64,000 nucleotides of DNA from Costus lasius. Its lineage: Eukaryota; Streptophyta; Magnoliopsida; Zingiberales; Costaceae. This document shows, one piece after another, positions 19,896-32,624 of the stretch (position 1 is its first letter; the number at the start of each line of letters is the position of its first letter). A model generated the notes under the pieces. The model was given only the letters and a program-made list of their open reading frames with translations. It did no database searches and had not been told where the DNA came from. The stretch is from positions 2,356,001 through 2,420,000 of the forward strand of contig JANVAS020000222.1 of the NCBI GenBank assembly GCA_027563935.2, written 5' to 3'. The translations under genes were made by a program, and so were the position numbers.

Positions 19896-22800
19896 TGTTG
19901 GGGTATGCCCTTAAGGCTAATGTTTGAGGCCTTGGGATTGTATCAGTATCATGTAATAAACTCTTATGTTTATAAAGGCATGGTTGTTATTCAGTTTGTT
20001 ACATTATCTGCTGCAATAAGTGTACTTCTGAATAATGTCTCAAAGCTGTTCAGCTGGGCTGACATGCTGTGAAGTCCTTAGTCGAGATATCTTGGTGAAC
20101 ATGAGACAGCCTTGATATGATTGAGACTAATATGTGCTCTAATCTTATAGGATGCTTCGAGCATGGAATAAGATGTAGACTCATGGGTACATTGGATGTA
20201 CTGGACAGACCCTACTAGGATATTCAATTGCTTGTCACAATGTGAATAATCCTTGAATGTAACAAGTGGCACATTTCCTCTGACTTGAGATCACTTGTGT
20301 TTCTAAATGATGATTGCCATTGTTTTGAGGTAGTTCAATATCATTTGAAACATAAGGGTTATAGACTATCTTGGATGGTGAGCTTGAGTCAGGTTAGGGC
20401 ATTAGTGATAGACAAAGGATTGCCGTCTCTATAATTGGAGTGTGGTGTTCTAAAGGGGCCCCCTGGATGAGATGATTGAGAAAGTGTATGGCCATACCCA
20501 GGTGACTGTGTTCATCTGTTCTAATCATGCTCATCATATTGGAGCTACAAGCTTGACACGCTTGTCCAATAAGAACATCTAGTGGCAAAGGAAATATGCA
20601 TGCCTTGTGAATTGGATTCACACTTGTGCTGTAGTTTGGGTGTAGTCTTGGAAGACTCTTTCCTTTATATCGGGAGACAGTGATGTGTTGCTAGATACTC
20701 CTCACTGATCGTGATAACGTAAGTTATCGTTACCGACATTTAGAGGAAACCCTTAGGGTCGCACAATTTGATGATATGGCTTACTTAAGTCAGATCGTGT
20801 GGACTGAATTGTTTGAGTTCAGTTTAAAGGGATTTACTCCCTGAATAAAAGTGAGATCTGGTCTAATCATGTTTGATTGATTAGGGCTTGAGATCGGTAA
20901 GCTTCGATCGAGAGAATAGATGCTAGATCGGTCAGATCAAGAGCATTAAGAGATCAACGGTCAGATCTTAGGCCTCAGTGGTTTATTATGATCTGGACTA
21001 ATTGCTTGGTTTATTTGGTTGTTGAACCAAATCGATTTGAACCAGCTCATTGTTGGGTCCCCTTCAAGGGGGAGCGAAACCCAAAGGTGGCGCAAGCAAC
21101 CTTATTCTTATGTTTTAGCAGCGGAAGTAGGGTTTCATGAGGATCGGATGCTATACATTCATATGATCAACTTTTAAGAAGCATGAAGATCGAAAGAAGA
21201 TCATACCGAAGCCATGTGTTGGATGGCGTCAAGGAAGAAGAGATTCGAATGAAACTCCTCCAAAAGGTGCGCACACAAGGTGATGCCGCCTACTCCTTGA
21301 GATCCTTGTGCTAGCAAGGTGCTTCAAGGGTCTTTGATCGAATCAAAGGGATGAGATGTCTTCTCCCACTTGGCCGAGACCTCTCCAAGACGTGAAGGAA
21401 GTTTTTTTTCCCAAGCAAGAGCGTCGAGAGTAAGCGTCAAAAACGTATTGGCGTTCTCAAGAGGTGGCGCATGAAGACTTACCAAAAATAGCAAGTCATG
21501 AAGAGCATGCGCCCACATCTTCATAACCGACAATAACGCTTCAAGATTGAACCATGCGTTCATTGTCTTGAACCGGTTCAATCTAATTGACCCAACTCAA
21601 TTTGGTTCAAAGACCAAATCAAAACAGCCCAAGCCATGGTCTAGATTTCTCTGAACCAAATGGTTCAAAATCTAACCGTTCATCTCTGGATGCTCCCGAT
21701 CTCACCGATCTAGCATCAATACTCTCGATCGAAGCTTACCGATCTCAAGCCCTAATCAATCAAACATGATCAGACCAGATCTCACTTACAATCAGAGTTT
21801 AAATCCCTTTAAACTGAACTCAAACATTTCAGTCCACACGATCTGACTTAAGTAAGCCATATCATCAAATTGTGCGACCCTAAGGGTTTCCTTTAAATGT
21901 CGGTAACGATAACTTACGTTATCACGATCAGTGAGGGGTATCTAGCAACACATCACTGTCTCCCGATATAAAGGAAAGAGTCTTCCAAGACTACACCCAA
22001 ACCACAGCACAAGTGTGAATCCACTTCACAAGGCATACATGTTTCCTTTGCCACTGGATGTTCTTATTGGATAAGCATGTCAAGCCTGTAACTCCAATAC
22101 GATGAGCATGATTAGATCAGATGAACACAGTCATCTGGGTATGGCCATACACTTTCTCAATCATCTCATCAAGGGGGGCCCTTTAGAACATCACACTCCT
22201 TAAACAAGGAGACGGCAATCCTTTATCTATCACTAGTGCCCTAACCTGACTCAAGCTCACCATCCAAGATAGTCTATAATCATTATGTTTCAAATGATAT
22301 TGAACTACCTCAAAACAATGACAATCATCATTTAGAAACACAAGTGATCTCAAGTCAGAGGAAATGTGCCACTTGATACAATCAAGGAATATTCACATTG
22401 TGACAAGCAATTGAATATCCTAGTAGGGTCTGTCCAGTACATCCAATGTACCCATGAGTCTACATCTTATTCCATGCTCGAAGCATCCTATAAGATTATA
22501 ACACATACTAGTCTTAACCATATCAAGGCTGTCTCATGTTCACCAAGATACATCGACTAAGGACATATAGCATGTCAGCCTAGCTGAACAGCATTGAGAC
22601 ATTATTCAGAAGTATATCTATTGCAGCAGATAATATAACAAACTGAATAATAACCATGCCTTTATAAACATAAGAGTTTATTACATGATACTGATACAAT
22701 CCTTAGGCCTCAAACATTAGCCTTAAGGGCATACCCCAACACTCATTGGATGAGCGCATGGTTCAGGTGGTGAGGCATTTGCGATTGGGGTAATGCATGG

Positions 22801-23264
22801 TCGCATGAACGTTTGGACTTTGCTATTTTTAGATAGCATGTTCTCAAACGTGTCCATGATCTCACGTCGCCTCTCTCTCACCTCTTCACGCCTTTGTCGC
22901 CTCCTTGGTTTTCTTTGGAGAAGCATTCTCGTGTGAAAAAGCTAAGATGACAAGAGGAGAAAGTTTCGCCAAGCAAGGAGATCATCTTCCCTCCCATTCG
23001 ATCAAGACCTCTTGGAACCTTGCTAGCACAAGGAGCACCAAAAGAGAAAGCGACATCATCTTGTGTGTGACGATTTGGAGGAGACCTCTTTTGTTCTCTT
23101 GCTTCCAAGGCGACATCCTTCATATGGCTTCGGTATGAATTCCTTTTCTGTTGTTAAAGTTGATCATAATACATGCTATCCGATCTTAGGAAACCCTAGA
23201 TTCCGCCCATGCAAGTTTTGTTTAGCGTATGTTTTAGGGTTTCGCCCCTTGTAGGGGACCTTCA
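19896..23264 (+). repeat. RLC1-b 3' LTR, split by a solo LTR
   Basis: Two segments, 19896-21050 and 22747-23264, add up to 1673 bp, the length of the 5' LTR. They are separated by a minus-strand solo LTR with its CTCAT duplication. It ends GGGGACCTTCA, followed by GGTAG, the element's target duplication. Confidence 0.95.
21051..22741 (-). mobile_element. Solo RLC1 LTR inserted in the 3' LTR of RLC1-b
   Basis: 1691 bp, TGTTGGGTCCCC...ATACCCCAACA on the plus strand, the reverse of an RLC1 LTR. Perfect CTCAT duplications lie at 21046-21050 and 22742-22746. There is no internal domain, so it is the product of recombination between the two LTRs of a former element. Its outermost 500 bases differ from those of RLC1-b, so it belongs to a different RLC1 subfamily. 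Confidence 0.95.
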
Positions 23265-24707
23265 GGTAGACCCACCTCCGTGCAATTCCCAAACAAGGAA
23301 TTCTCGGATGGATGTCTTGGGCACACAAAGGGTTGGTCCAAGAAAGAGATACCCATCCCTAAGGGTGTAGAGAGGGTGACTTAATGGATCTTGACTAAGG
23401 TCAGCATATAAGGTAGAAAAATCAGGACATTCAAGATAAGCATCTTTCATGGAATCAAAGCAAGTAACTTCAACATGCATTTTGTTCAAAAGTAAAATTA
23501 CTCTACTGAGGGCATCTGCTACTTTATTCTCAGATCCTGATTTATGTCTAAGCACAAAAGTGTATTGTTGTAAGTATTTGACCCACTTAGCATGCCTTGA
23601 GTTTAACTTCTTCTGAGCACTTAGATAGGAGAGGGCCTGGTGGTCACTATTAAGAGTAAACTCCCTATGGATGAGATAATGTCTCTAATAGCTTATGGCC
23701 TGAACTACAGCATAAAACTCTTTGTCATAGGTAGAGTATTTTTGTTTTGCCTCGTTGAGTTTTTCACTAAAGAAGGCTATGGGATGACCTTCTTGGCTTA
23801 GGGTTCCCCCTATGCCAACTCCAGAGGCGTTACAATCTACCTCAAAGACTTTATTGAAGTCAAGAAGTCTAAGGACCGGGGCAGTGGTCATCTTATCCTT
23901 AAGTTCTTGGAAGGCTTTGCTAGCAGATTTAGTCCAGGAGAATTCACCTTGTTTTAGGCAACTAGTGATAGGTGCCACTATAGAGCTGAAGTTCCTTATG
24001 AATCTCCTATAGAAGGTAGCTAGGCCATGGAAGCTTCTGACTTCAGTGATGGTCTTAGGTTCAGGCCAGTCTATGATGGCTTGGATCTTGGATGGGTCGG
24101 CTTGAAGGCCATGCTCAGACACTATGAATCCTAAGAAGATCACACTATGGGACAAGAAGGAGCACTTCTTGAGATTGATATAGAGTTGCTCTTCCTTAAG
24201 AAGGTCAAGGGTCTTCCTAAGGTGCTCTAGGTGTTCCTCTTTAGTCTTACTATAGATGAGTATATCATCAAAGTAGACTACCAGGAATCTTCCAATGAAA
24301 GGCTTTAAGACTTGGGTCATGAGTCTCATGAATGTGGAAGGAGCATTAGTCAAGCCAAAAGGCATGACTAACCATTCATAGAGACCATCCTTGGTCTTGA
24401 AAGCTGTTTTCCATTCATCACCTTGCCTTATCCTGACCTGGTGGTATCCACTTCTTAAGTCAAGCTTGCTAAACCACTTAGAGCCAACTAACATGTCTAG
24501 CATGTCATCAAGTCTAGGAATAGGAAACCTATACTTGACTGTGATTTTGTTTATGGCTTTGCAGTCTATACACATGCGCCAACTGCCATCCTTTTTAGGG
24601 GTGAGCAGAGCAGGCACGACGCATGGGCTAAGACTTTCTCTGATGTGTCCTTTCTCTAATAGGTCATCTACTTGCCTCTTAAGTTCTTGATGCTCGGTGG
24701 GGTTCAT
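23265..24707 (-). pseudogene. RLG1 pol, second part: RT and RNase H
   Basis: Reads leftward from the RLG-B insertion site. RT has [20 protein letters not shown], the [10 protein letters not shown] segment, an [16 protein letters not shown] motif and [10 protein letters not shown] (about 24255-24275). RNase H begins with [15 protein letters not shown], where the first catalytic Asp position is Asn (RLG-B has VDCDAS). A stop at 23685-23687 falls where RLG-B has Trp (HWRHYL). The frame then runs to 23265, where RLC1-b interrupts it within the start of the integrase zinc site (HGGGST). RT copies the RNA genome and RNase H removes the RNA strand. Both are disabled here. Confidence 0.92.
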
Positions 24708-26317
24708 TGATGTAGGGGGGGGATAAACACAAGACAAAGTACATGCAAACAATGCTTTTGCAAAATAGTTTTTTTGTATTTTATAATAAAGTCGGAATTA
24801 CTTCTAACGGAGTTGGAAAATATTTTTGGTATTTTATAAGTAGAGAAATCGAAAAACTAAGTTACTTTAAACTAGGAATTTGAAAGACACTTAATCTATG
24901 AAATGAAATTACTAGCAGGAATACTCACAGTGCGACCCTTGAGAATAGAAGGATCGTGACGTCCCGGTCTTCAACGGTCCTACTCTGATGGAAGAAGTTG
25001 CATCATTACAAGCAAACATAGACAAACGAGATCCGCACATACCACGGATTCATATTACAAACCAAGAACTAAGGGGGAGGTTAAGCCTCACAAATTCCCT
25101 TAACACTTTAACTACAGAGAGTGGGGGAAGAAGAGGGGAAAGTGATTTGCGCCAAGATGATCTTCCAAACCTTGCGTTTCCCTACAACAATTAACTTTGA
25201 TTAGTGTAGAAACAAGCTCTAGAAATCAAAGAGGGGAGAGGTGAAAGAACTTAGCCGATTAGGAATCTTGATGATGTTGCTCTTCATGCTAGCCGAAAGT
25301 GAAGGATCCTTTGGAGATCTTTGTTGTTTGCTGAGATCAAAGGATGAGGGAACTTCCTTAGAGTCTCGCCAAGGTGTGCAAATCCTTCAAGGGTGAATGC
25401 GTTGAGGGCTTGAGAACAAGGGGGAGAAGGGAAAGGGCTCGGCCCTTTAGAGGAGAGGGGGAGATAGAACAACTTAGGCGACACAAGCACCAATGCTAAC
25501 ACAAGGTTTTTTTCATCTAGGCAACTACTCGACAATGAAGAGATGGTTACAATTTATAGGCTCAACAAGCCATGGGCAAGTGTGACAATTCACCCTAGGC
25601 GCAATCACAAGTTTATGGAAGAAATTAATGCTCAATTAAAACATTTCCTTTGTCAATTTTGAATTTCGAATTCTTTCTTTGATGGAGCTTCCTTGTGGCC
25701 GAATTCTCTCAAGCTCCTTCCTTGTTTGCTTGGATGAAAGGGCGCCCATTTTGAATTTTGAAAAGCCTTCCTTCAAGAGCTTGGGCGGCTAGAGTTTTCC
25801 AAAGTTGGTTCCACAAATTGGGGATCTAGATGGTGATCCCTTGATTTGTGGATCTTGATTGATCCTTGATGGCTAGGCGCATTGAAGGCTCCTCCTTTGG
25901 TAAGTTGTGGGCTGGTTCTTCAATTTCGAATTCTCCCTCTTATTAGGTGGCGCCTTGGGTTGATTTGGAAGGTGAGGTTGCATTCAAGTCGAGCTCCTTC
26001 AACTTGAAGTCTCTAGTCAAGTGTTGAAGTGCTTCTTTCCATAATTGGGGCTTTACTTGAGTGGCTTAGCTTGAGCTTCCTAGCTTCCCTTGAGCTGGGC
26101 TTTAACCTGCCCAATTATTGACACAAAAACCAGTAGACTATTCTAGGAGATAATGCATGTCCTGATAAGGAAACTATAGGGTGCCCTAGGGCTTATTCAA
26201 AGCAAATTGGAAGAGTGCAAATAAGGAAAGAGGGTGGCCTAGGAGGGAAGGCCATATCTGATGGGCTTCCTCCTAACCCTTCTAGACCTTCTAGGGGCAG
26301 GGTTGGTCTCTCCATCA
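24708..26317 (-). repeat. RLG-B 3' LTR (1610 bp), overlapping the end of pol
   Basis: TGATGTAGGGGG...CTCTCCATCA on the plus strand. The last 26 codons and stop of pol (26239-26317) lie inside it. The extent is fixed by the TTCAT duplication and by comparison with the second LTR at 31017-32624. Confidence 0.95.
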
Positions 26318-29300
26318 TTTCTCCCCGGGTGGGAAGAATTCTCCTCTAGAGAATTATCCTTGTACCCTTGGAGTAACTCTGGAGCGGCCTGTGCCAACTC
26401 ACTTTCGGGAAGCCACGCCTCCTCACCCGACGTAAACTTAACACGATAAAATACTTGTACCTCGTCCGGGGTGAGTCGGGTCTGATCCTCAAGTATGCTC
26501 TGTGGCTCGAGCCTGTCAGTCAACTCCTCAATGAGCACCGGCTCCTCATAGCGTGTGAGATCCTCCACGTTGACAGTAGTGGGGATCCCCAAATCCGGTG
26601 GAAGATCCAAGACGTAGGCATTATCATTGATCCTTTCCACAATGGTGAAGGGCCCGAGTCCCTTTGCGTCCAACTTGCGGCCAGATCCATGGATGCGCTC
26701 CTCCCTGACCCGCAGTATAACCTGTTCACCTACAGAAAATTTCCTTTCTCGGCGTTTCTTGTTAGCACCCTTGTGATAGGAATTAACAGCATCAAGCATT
26801 TGGCAATGTATTTCGTGATGCAAGTGGGACATGTGAGTAGCAAAATCTTTAGCAGACATAGAAATATGAGAGTGCCTAGGTAAAGGAAATAAATCAACAG
26901 GTTTTCTAGGCTGGTACCCTAAATTGGCTTGAAAAGGGGACAATCCCGTGGTTTTGTTGACAACACTATTGTAGGAGAACTCGGCAATGGGTAATAGCTT
27001 ATCCCATGTGCCTGAGTGCTCTCCTACCAAACTCCTCAAAATGCTCCCAAGTGATCGATTGACCACTTCGGTCTGCCCATCCGTCTGAGGATGATAGGCT
27101 GTGGAGAATTTGAGTTTGGTTCCCAACATAGCCCACAGGGTTTTCCAGAAATGTCCCACAAACCTGGAATCCCTATCAGAAACGATTGTCAGAGGGGTAC
27201 CTCTATGTTTAACAACCTCTTTAAAGAATAACCTAGCTACATGTGATGCATCTAGTTTTGTAGCAAGGTATAAAGTGTGCCATCTTGGTAAACCTATCCA
27301 CTACAACAAAAATAGAGTCATGTTTGGAGGGAGTCCTTGGTAAAACTAAGATGAAATCCATGCTAAGGTCCTGCCAGGGTGCTTGGGGAATGGGTAGGGG
27401 TGTGTACAGACCAAAGTTATGTTTCTCGGTTTTTCTTGTCTGACAGGTCCTACAATGTTTGACAACCTTAGCTACATCCCTATAGAGGTTCGGCCATAAG
27501 AACCGTTCCTCCACTAAGGCTTGAGTTTTGTCCCGACCATGGTGCCCGGCAGACCCTCCTCCGTGGATCTCCCAAATAAGGAAGTCTCGGATTGAGGTCT
27601 TGGGAACACACAGCTTTGGCCCAAGAAACAAAAACTCATCCCTTAGGGTATAGAGGGGATGACTCAAAGGGTCTATGCTAAGCTCAGAATATATCCTAGA
27701 AAAATCAGAACATTCTAAATATTCATGCTTCATGCGATCAAATCCAACTACTTCAACAGATAATTTTTGCACAAGTAAAGTTACTCTACTTAAAGCATCA
27801 GCAACTTTATTTTCAATCCCAGACTTATGCTTCAAAACAAAGGTGTACTGTTGAAGGTATTCTACCCATTTGGCATGTCTAGCATTTAATTTCTTTTGAG
27901 CACTTAAAAAAGATAAAGCCTGGTGGTCACTATTCAAAATAAATTCATTGTGTATTAGATAGTGTCTCCAGTGCCTTAAAGATTGAACTACAGCATAGAA
28001 TTCCTTATCATAGGTGGTATATCTTTGTTTAGCCTCATTTAATTTCTCACTAAAGTAGGCTATGGGATGACCTTCCTGACTAAGGGTACCTCCTATTCCT
28101 ACTCCTGAGGCATCACAGTCCACTATGAAAACCTTGGAGAAGTCAGGTAATCTTAGGACTGGGGCAGTGGTCATTCTAGCTTTAAGTTCCTCAAAAGCTC
28201 TACTAGCAGACTTAGGCCAACTGAACTCACCTAGTTTCATACAATTGGTTATAGGGGCTACTATGGTGCTAAAGTTTCTAATGAATCTTCTATAGAAGGC
28301 AGCTAGACCATGGAAGCTCCTAATCTCAGTCAAAGTTTTGGGTTCAGGCCAGTCTAAGATGGCTTGGATCTTGCTAGGGTCAGCTTGAAGTCCTTGGTCA
28401 GACACTATGAATCCTAGGAAGACAACCCTAGGGGAGAGGAAAGAACACTTCTTCAAGTTAAGATATAACTTTTCTTCCTTAAGTAAATCTAGGGTTTTCC
28501 TAAGGTGTTCCATGTGTTCTTCTTGGGTCTTGCTATAGATTAGGATGTCATCAAAGTAAACTACTAAGAATCTTCCTATATAAGGCTTCAAGACTTGGTT
28601 CATTAATCTCATAAAAGTTGAGGGGGCATTAGAGAGACCAAAGGGCATGACTAGCCATTCATACAAACCATCCTTAGTCTTAAAAGCTGTCTTCCACTCA
28701 TCCCCAAGTCTTATCCTAACTTGGTGGTATCCACTTCTAAGGTCTAGCTTGCAAAACCACTTAGAACCTACCAGCATGTCAAGCAGGTCGTCTAATCTCG
28801 GGATGGGAAATCTATATTTGATGGTTATCCTGTTCATTGCCCTACAGTCTATACACATGCGCCAGCTTCCATCCTTCTTTGGGGTAAGAAGGGCGGGGAC
28901 TGCACATGGGCTTAGGCTTTCCCTAATGAAACCCTTGTCTAAAAGTTCATCTACTTGCCTCTTGAGCTCTTGATGCTCAGTGGGGTTCATCCTATAGTGG
29001 GGTAAGTGTGGGAGAGTAGAACCCGGGACAAGGTCTATGGCATGTTGGATTTCTCTAAGGGGAGGTAATCCATTGGGAAGTTCATCTCTAGTGAGCTCAG
29101 AGTACCCTGAGAGTAGGGTCTCAACTTCTAGGGGTATGGGTGACTCCTCATCTAAGTTGGTTTCCTTAATGACTAGGGAGTACACTTGTTTGGACTCTAA
29201 GCAGTCTTGGGTAAAGGCATGGGGCCTTATGAGTTGGATGGTAGGTTTGGGTTCCTTAGGTTCTTCTATCCTACCCTTATTGGTGGAAGCCTTAAGTTCC

Positions 29301-30850
29301 TTAGGCATGGACGGCTTCAGTTTGATCTTTTGCCCATCATGGCTAAAGACATAGGTGTTAGTCCGACCGTAGTGGATAACATCCATGTCAAATAACCACG
29401 GGCGACCGAGTAAGACTTGGGCGACATCCATGGTTATGACATCACACCAAATCTTGCCTTGGTAGACGGCAAACTGAAGGGGCACTAAGCACCTATGGGT
29501 GACTGGGACACTAGACTGATTGACCCAGGATATACTATAGGGATTAGGGTGCGGTTCTGCCTTAAGGTTGAATTTCACTAAGGCTGTGTGAGAGACCGCG
29601 TTTAGACTACTTCCCCCATCTATCACTACTTTGCACATGTTGCCATTGCATTTCGTGTAGGTGTGGAAAATACTAGTCCTACGCCAGTCCTCAGTTGGGG
29701 TAGGTTTGATCAGGGTGCACCTAACCACTCCTATGGTGTCTTGGGTTTGCTCTTCACCACTATCATATATTAACTCTTCACAAATCATACATCCAGAATC
29801 AGGGTTATGGGTTTCTTCATGATTTGCCTCATAAGTTTCCTCATGTTTATCTTCACCTAAGTATAGGACTCTCTTCGGGCAGTCTTTCATATAGTGTCCT
29901 ACTTGGTGGCAAGCATGGTAAGTGACTCTAGGTTCTTGGACAGTCCTAGGTCTAGAGGGTGTTGATGTTGGGGCTTTGGGTTGGGAGCTTGAGGGGTTTG
30001 ATGTCGGTGTCTTAGGATAAGTTTTAGGGGAACTAAATTCTCTCCTAAAAGCTCTCTTTAAGTTCTCTTCTACCTCTAAGGCTCTTTGGTAGGCAATCTC
30101 TCTAGACTCTATTTGGAAATAGGTCATTCCTCTCTTGATCTCGGGTCTAAGTCCATTCTTGTACCTGCTAAGGGAGACATGGGATTCTTCATGGATGCCA
30201 CTCCTCAAAAGAAGCTCATCAAACCTAGTGGTGTAGTCGGTGACAGATTGGCTACCTTGGACTAGGCTCATGGCTTCATCAATTATTTTGAGTTGGAAGT
30301 AGGGAGGGACATATTTTTCCCTAAGTTTGTCTCGCATTTCTTCCCATCTCTCAATAGGAGGGCGCCTCAACAATTCTTGGTTCCTCTCTACACTTGTCCA
30401 ATATAACCTAGCAGTACCTTCTAAGAGACAACGGGTGAACCTAACCTTAGATCGACTAGGCATCATGCTCCAGTCAAAATATCGTTCGAGTTTGTTAACC
30501 CAATCTAAGAACTCTCTAGGGTCAAGGGAACCACTAAAGGTTGGGGGTGTGAGTTTGATGTTGCGTTGCACATCATCCTCCCTAGGTCTGTGGTAGGGTT
30601 GAGCACGTGGTTCATCCCATTCAGGATCTTGGTCTTCCCTAGGAAGATTTCTATTGTTTTGAGTGGGTGGTTCTAGGATGGGTCCATTTGAGGTGTGACT
30701 AGGAGTTCTAGAGCCTCTATGATTTTCTAAATCATTAATCCTAGTGTCCATTTGGTCAAACCTCTCCATCATCATTTGATATATCCTATCAAGCTTGTCA
30801 GGTTCAGTTTCAGGGTGGTTACTGTAGTTTGCACCAGATCTAGTAGTCAT
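26239..30850 (-). pseudogene. RLG-B Gag-Pol polyprotein, broken by one frameshift
   Basis: Starts at the ATG of MTTRSGANYS (30850); an upstream in-frame ATG at 30922 is possible but less likely. Gag runs first, with a zinc knuckle near 29900 whose first Cys is Tyr (TYHACHQVGHYMKDC; RLG1 has KCHGC). Protease has VVIDGGSSLN (about 29620). RT has [10 protein letters not shown] (YFDD 28547-28558). RNase H has VDCDASGVG, and integrase has HHCC then MDFILVLPR. Near 27254 a net loss of 2 bases (or gain of 1) ends the frame in KTRCITCS. The correct frame resumes to give the rest of the integrase core, a GPF module (GLGPFTIVE) and a chromodomain-like end (FYRVKFTSGEEAWLPESEL). The last residues (RVRRKPIRYGLPS) are encoded in the LTR. 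Close to intact otherwise. Confidence 0.93.
26318..26334 (-). other. RLG-B polypurine tract
   Basis: On the minus strand TCCCACCCGGGGAGAAA directly precedes the LTR start TGATGG. The core ACCCGGGGAGAAA is shared exactly with RLG-C (50904-50916). It lies within coding sequence (HPGRND). Confidence 0.85.
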
Positions 30851-31002
30851 TGTGGTAGTAGTTTTGAAAATAAGGCTACTAAGAGTAATATGATAAGTAT
30901 AGTAGCAGATTATGAAAACCACTTCTTTAAAACACCTAGGTCCAAGAAAAGTCTTAGAAGTTGAAAATTAGTTTTTGAGGCTAAAAATCTATTCTAAGAT
31001 AG

Positions 31003-31014
31003 GCTCTGATACCA
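31003..31014 (-). other. RLG-B primer binding site
   Basis: GCTCTGATACCA on the plus strand, an exact complement of the initiator-Met primer site TGGTATCAGAGC, two bases from the 5' LTR. Confidence 0.95.
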
Positions 31015-31016
31015 AC

Positions 31017-32624
31017 TGATGTAGGGGGGATAAACACAAGAGAAAGTACATGCAAACAACGCTTTTGCAAAATAGTTTTTTTGTATTTTATAATAAAGTC
31101 GGAATTACTTCTAACGGAGTTGGAAAATATTTTTGGTATTTTATAAGTAGAGAAATCGAAAAACTAAGTTACTTTAAACTAGGAATTTGAAAGACACTTA
31201 ATCTATGAAATGAAATTACTAGCAGGAATACTCACAGTGCGACCCTTGAGAATAGAAGGATCGTGACGTCCCGGTCTTCAACGGTCCTACTCTGATGGAA
31301 GAAGTTGCATCATTACAAGCAAACATAGACAAACGAGATCCGCACATACCACGGATTCATATTACAAACCAAGAACTAAGGGGGAGGTTAAGCCTCACAA
31401 ATTCCCTTAACACTTTAACTAAAGAGAGTGGGGGAAGAAGAGGGGAAAGTGATTTGCGCCAAGATGATCTTCCAAGCCTTGCATTTCCCTACAACAATTA
31501 ACTTTGATTAGTGTAGAAACAAGCTCTAGAAATCAAAGAGGGGAGAGGTGAAAGAACTTAGCCGATTAGGAGTCTTGTTGATGTTGCTCTTCATGCTAGC
31601 CGAAAGTGAAGGATCCTTTGGAGATCTTTGTTGTTTGCCGAGATCAAAGGATGAGGGAACTTCCTTAGATTCTCGCCAAGGTGTGCAAATCCTTCAAGGG
31701 TGAATGCGTTGAGGGCTTGAGAACAAGGGGGAGAAGGGAAAGGGCTCGGCCCTTTAGAGGAGAGGGGGAGATAGAACAACTTAGGCGACACAAGCACCAA
31801 TGCTAACACAAGGTTTTTTTCATCTAGGCAACTACTCGACAATGAAGAGATGGTTACAATTTATAGGCTCAACAAGCCATGGGCAAGGGTGACAATTCAC
31901 CCTAGGCGCAATCACAAGTTTATGGAAGAAATTAATGCTCAATTAAAACATTTCCTTTGTCAATTTTGAATTTTGAATTCTTTCTTTGATGGAGCTTCCT
32001 TGTGGCCGAATTCTCTCAAGCTCCTTCCTTGTTTGCTTGGATGAAAGGGCGCCCATTTTGAATTTTGAAAAGCCTTCCTTCAAGAGCTTGGGCGGCTAGA
32101 GTTTTCCAAAGTTGGTTCCACAAATTGGGGATCTAGATGGTGATCCCTTGATTTGTGGATCTTGATTGATCCTTGATGGCTAGGCGCATTGAAGGCTCCT
32201 CCTTTGGTAAGTTGTGAGCTGGTTCCTCAATTTCGAATTCTCCCTCTTATTAGGTGGCGCCTTGGGTTGATTTGGAAGGTGAGGTTGCATTCAAGTCGAG
32301 CTCCTTCAACTTGAAGTCTCTAGTCAAGTGTTGAAGTGCTTCTTTCCATAATTGGGGCTTTACTTGAGTGGCTTAGCTTGAGCTTCCTAGCTTCCCTTGA
32401 GCTGGGCTTTAACCTGTCCAATTATTGACACAAAAACCAGTAGACTATTCTAGGAGATAATGCATGTCCTGATAAGGAAACTATAGGGTGCCCTAGGGCT
32501 TATTCAAAGCAAATTGGAAAAGTGCAAATAAGGAAAGAGGGTGGCCTAGGAGGGAAGGCCATATCTGATGGGCTTCCTCCTAACCCTTCCAGACCTTCTA
32601 GGGGTAGGGTTGGTCTCTCCATCA
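31017..32624 (-). repeat. RLG-B 5' LTR (1608 bp)
   Basis: Nearly identical to 24708-26317, with TG...CA ends, and followed by the TTCAT duplication. It carries its own copy of the pol tail, which creates a fusion frame with RLG1 (see the RLG1 gag-PR entry). Confidence 0.95.

Larger units (their letters stand above)
12478..23264 (+). mobile_element. RLC1-b: complete Ty1/copia element inside RLG1
   Basis: Target duplication GGTAG at 12473-12477 and 23265-23269, both inside RLG1 integrase/RNase H coding sequence, which reads on when the element is removed. Order: 5' LTR 12478-14150, primer site 14154, leader, one gag-pol frame 15991-19875, polypurine tract 19885-19895, and 3' LTR 19896-23264, which contains a younger solo LTR. 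Without the solo LTR both LTRs are 1673 bp. By eye they differ at about a dozen positions, so the insertion is recent. Confidence 0.96.
24708..32624 (-). mobile_element. RLG-B: complete gypsy chromovirus inside RLG1
   Basis: 7917 bp with a perfect TTCAT target duplication at 24703-24707 and 32625-32629. The duplication lies in RLG1 pol at the HYRM-NPTEH junction, which rejoins in frame when the insert is removed. Left (3') LTR 24708-26317, right (5') LTR 31017-32624, primer site 31003-31014, polypurine tract 26318-26334. The two LTRs differ at about 20 positions by eye, roughly 1.2 percent, so it is somewhat older than RLC1-b. It has the same orientation as its host RLG1 and is a sister subfamily of it. 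Confidence 0.96.
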
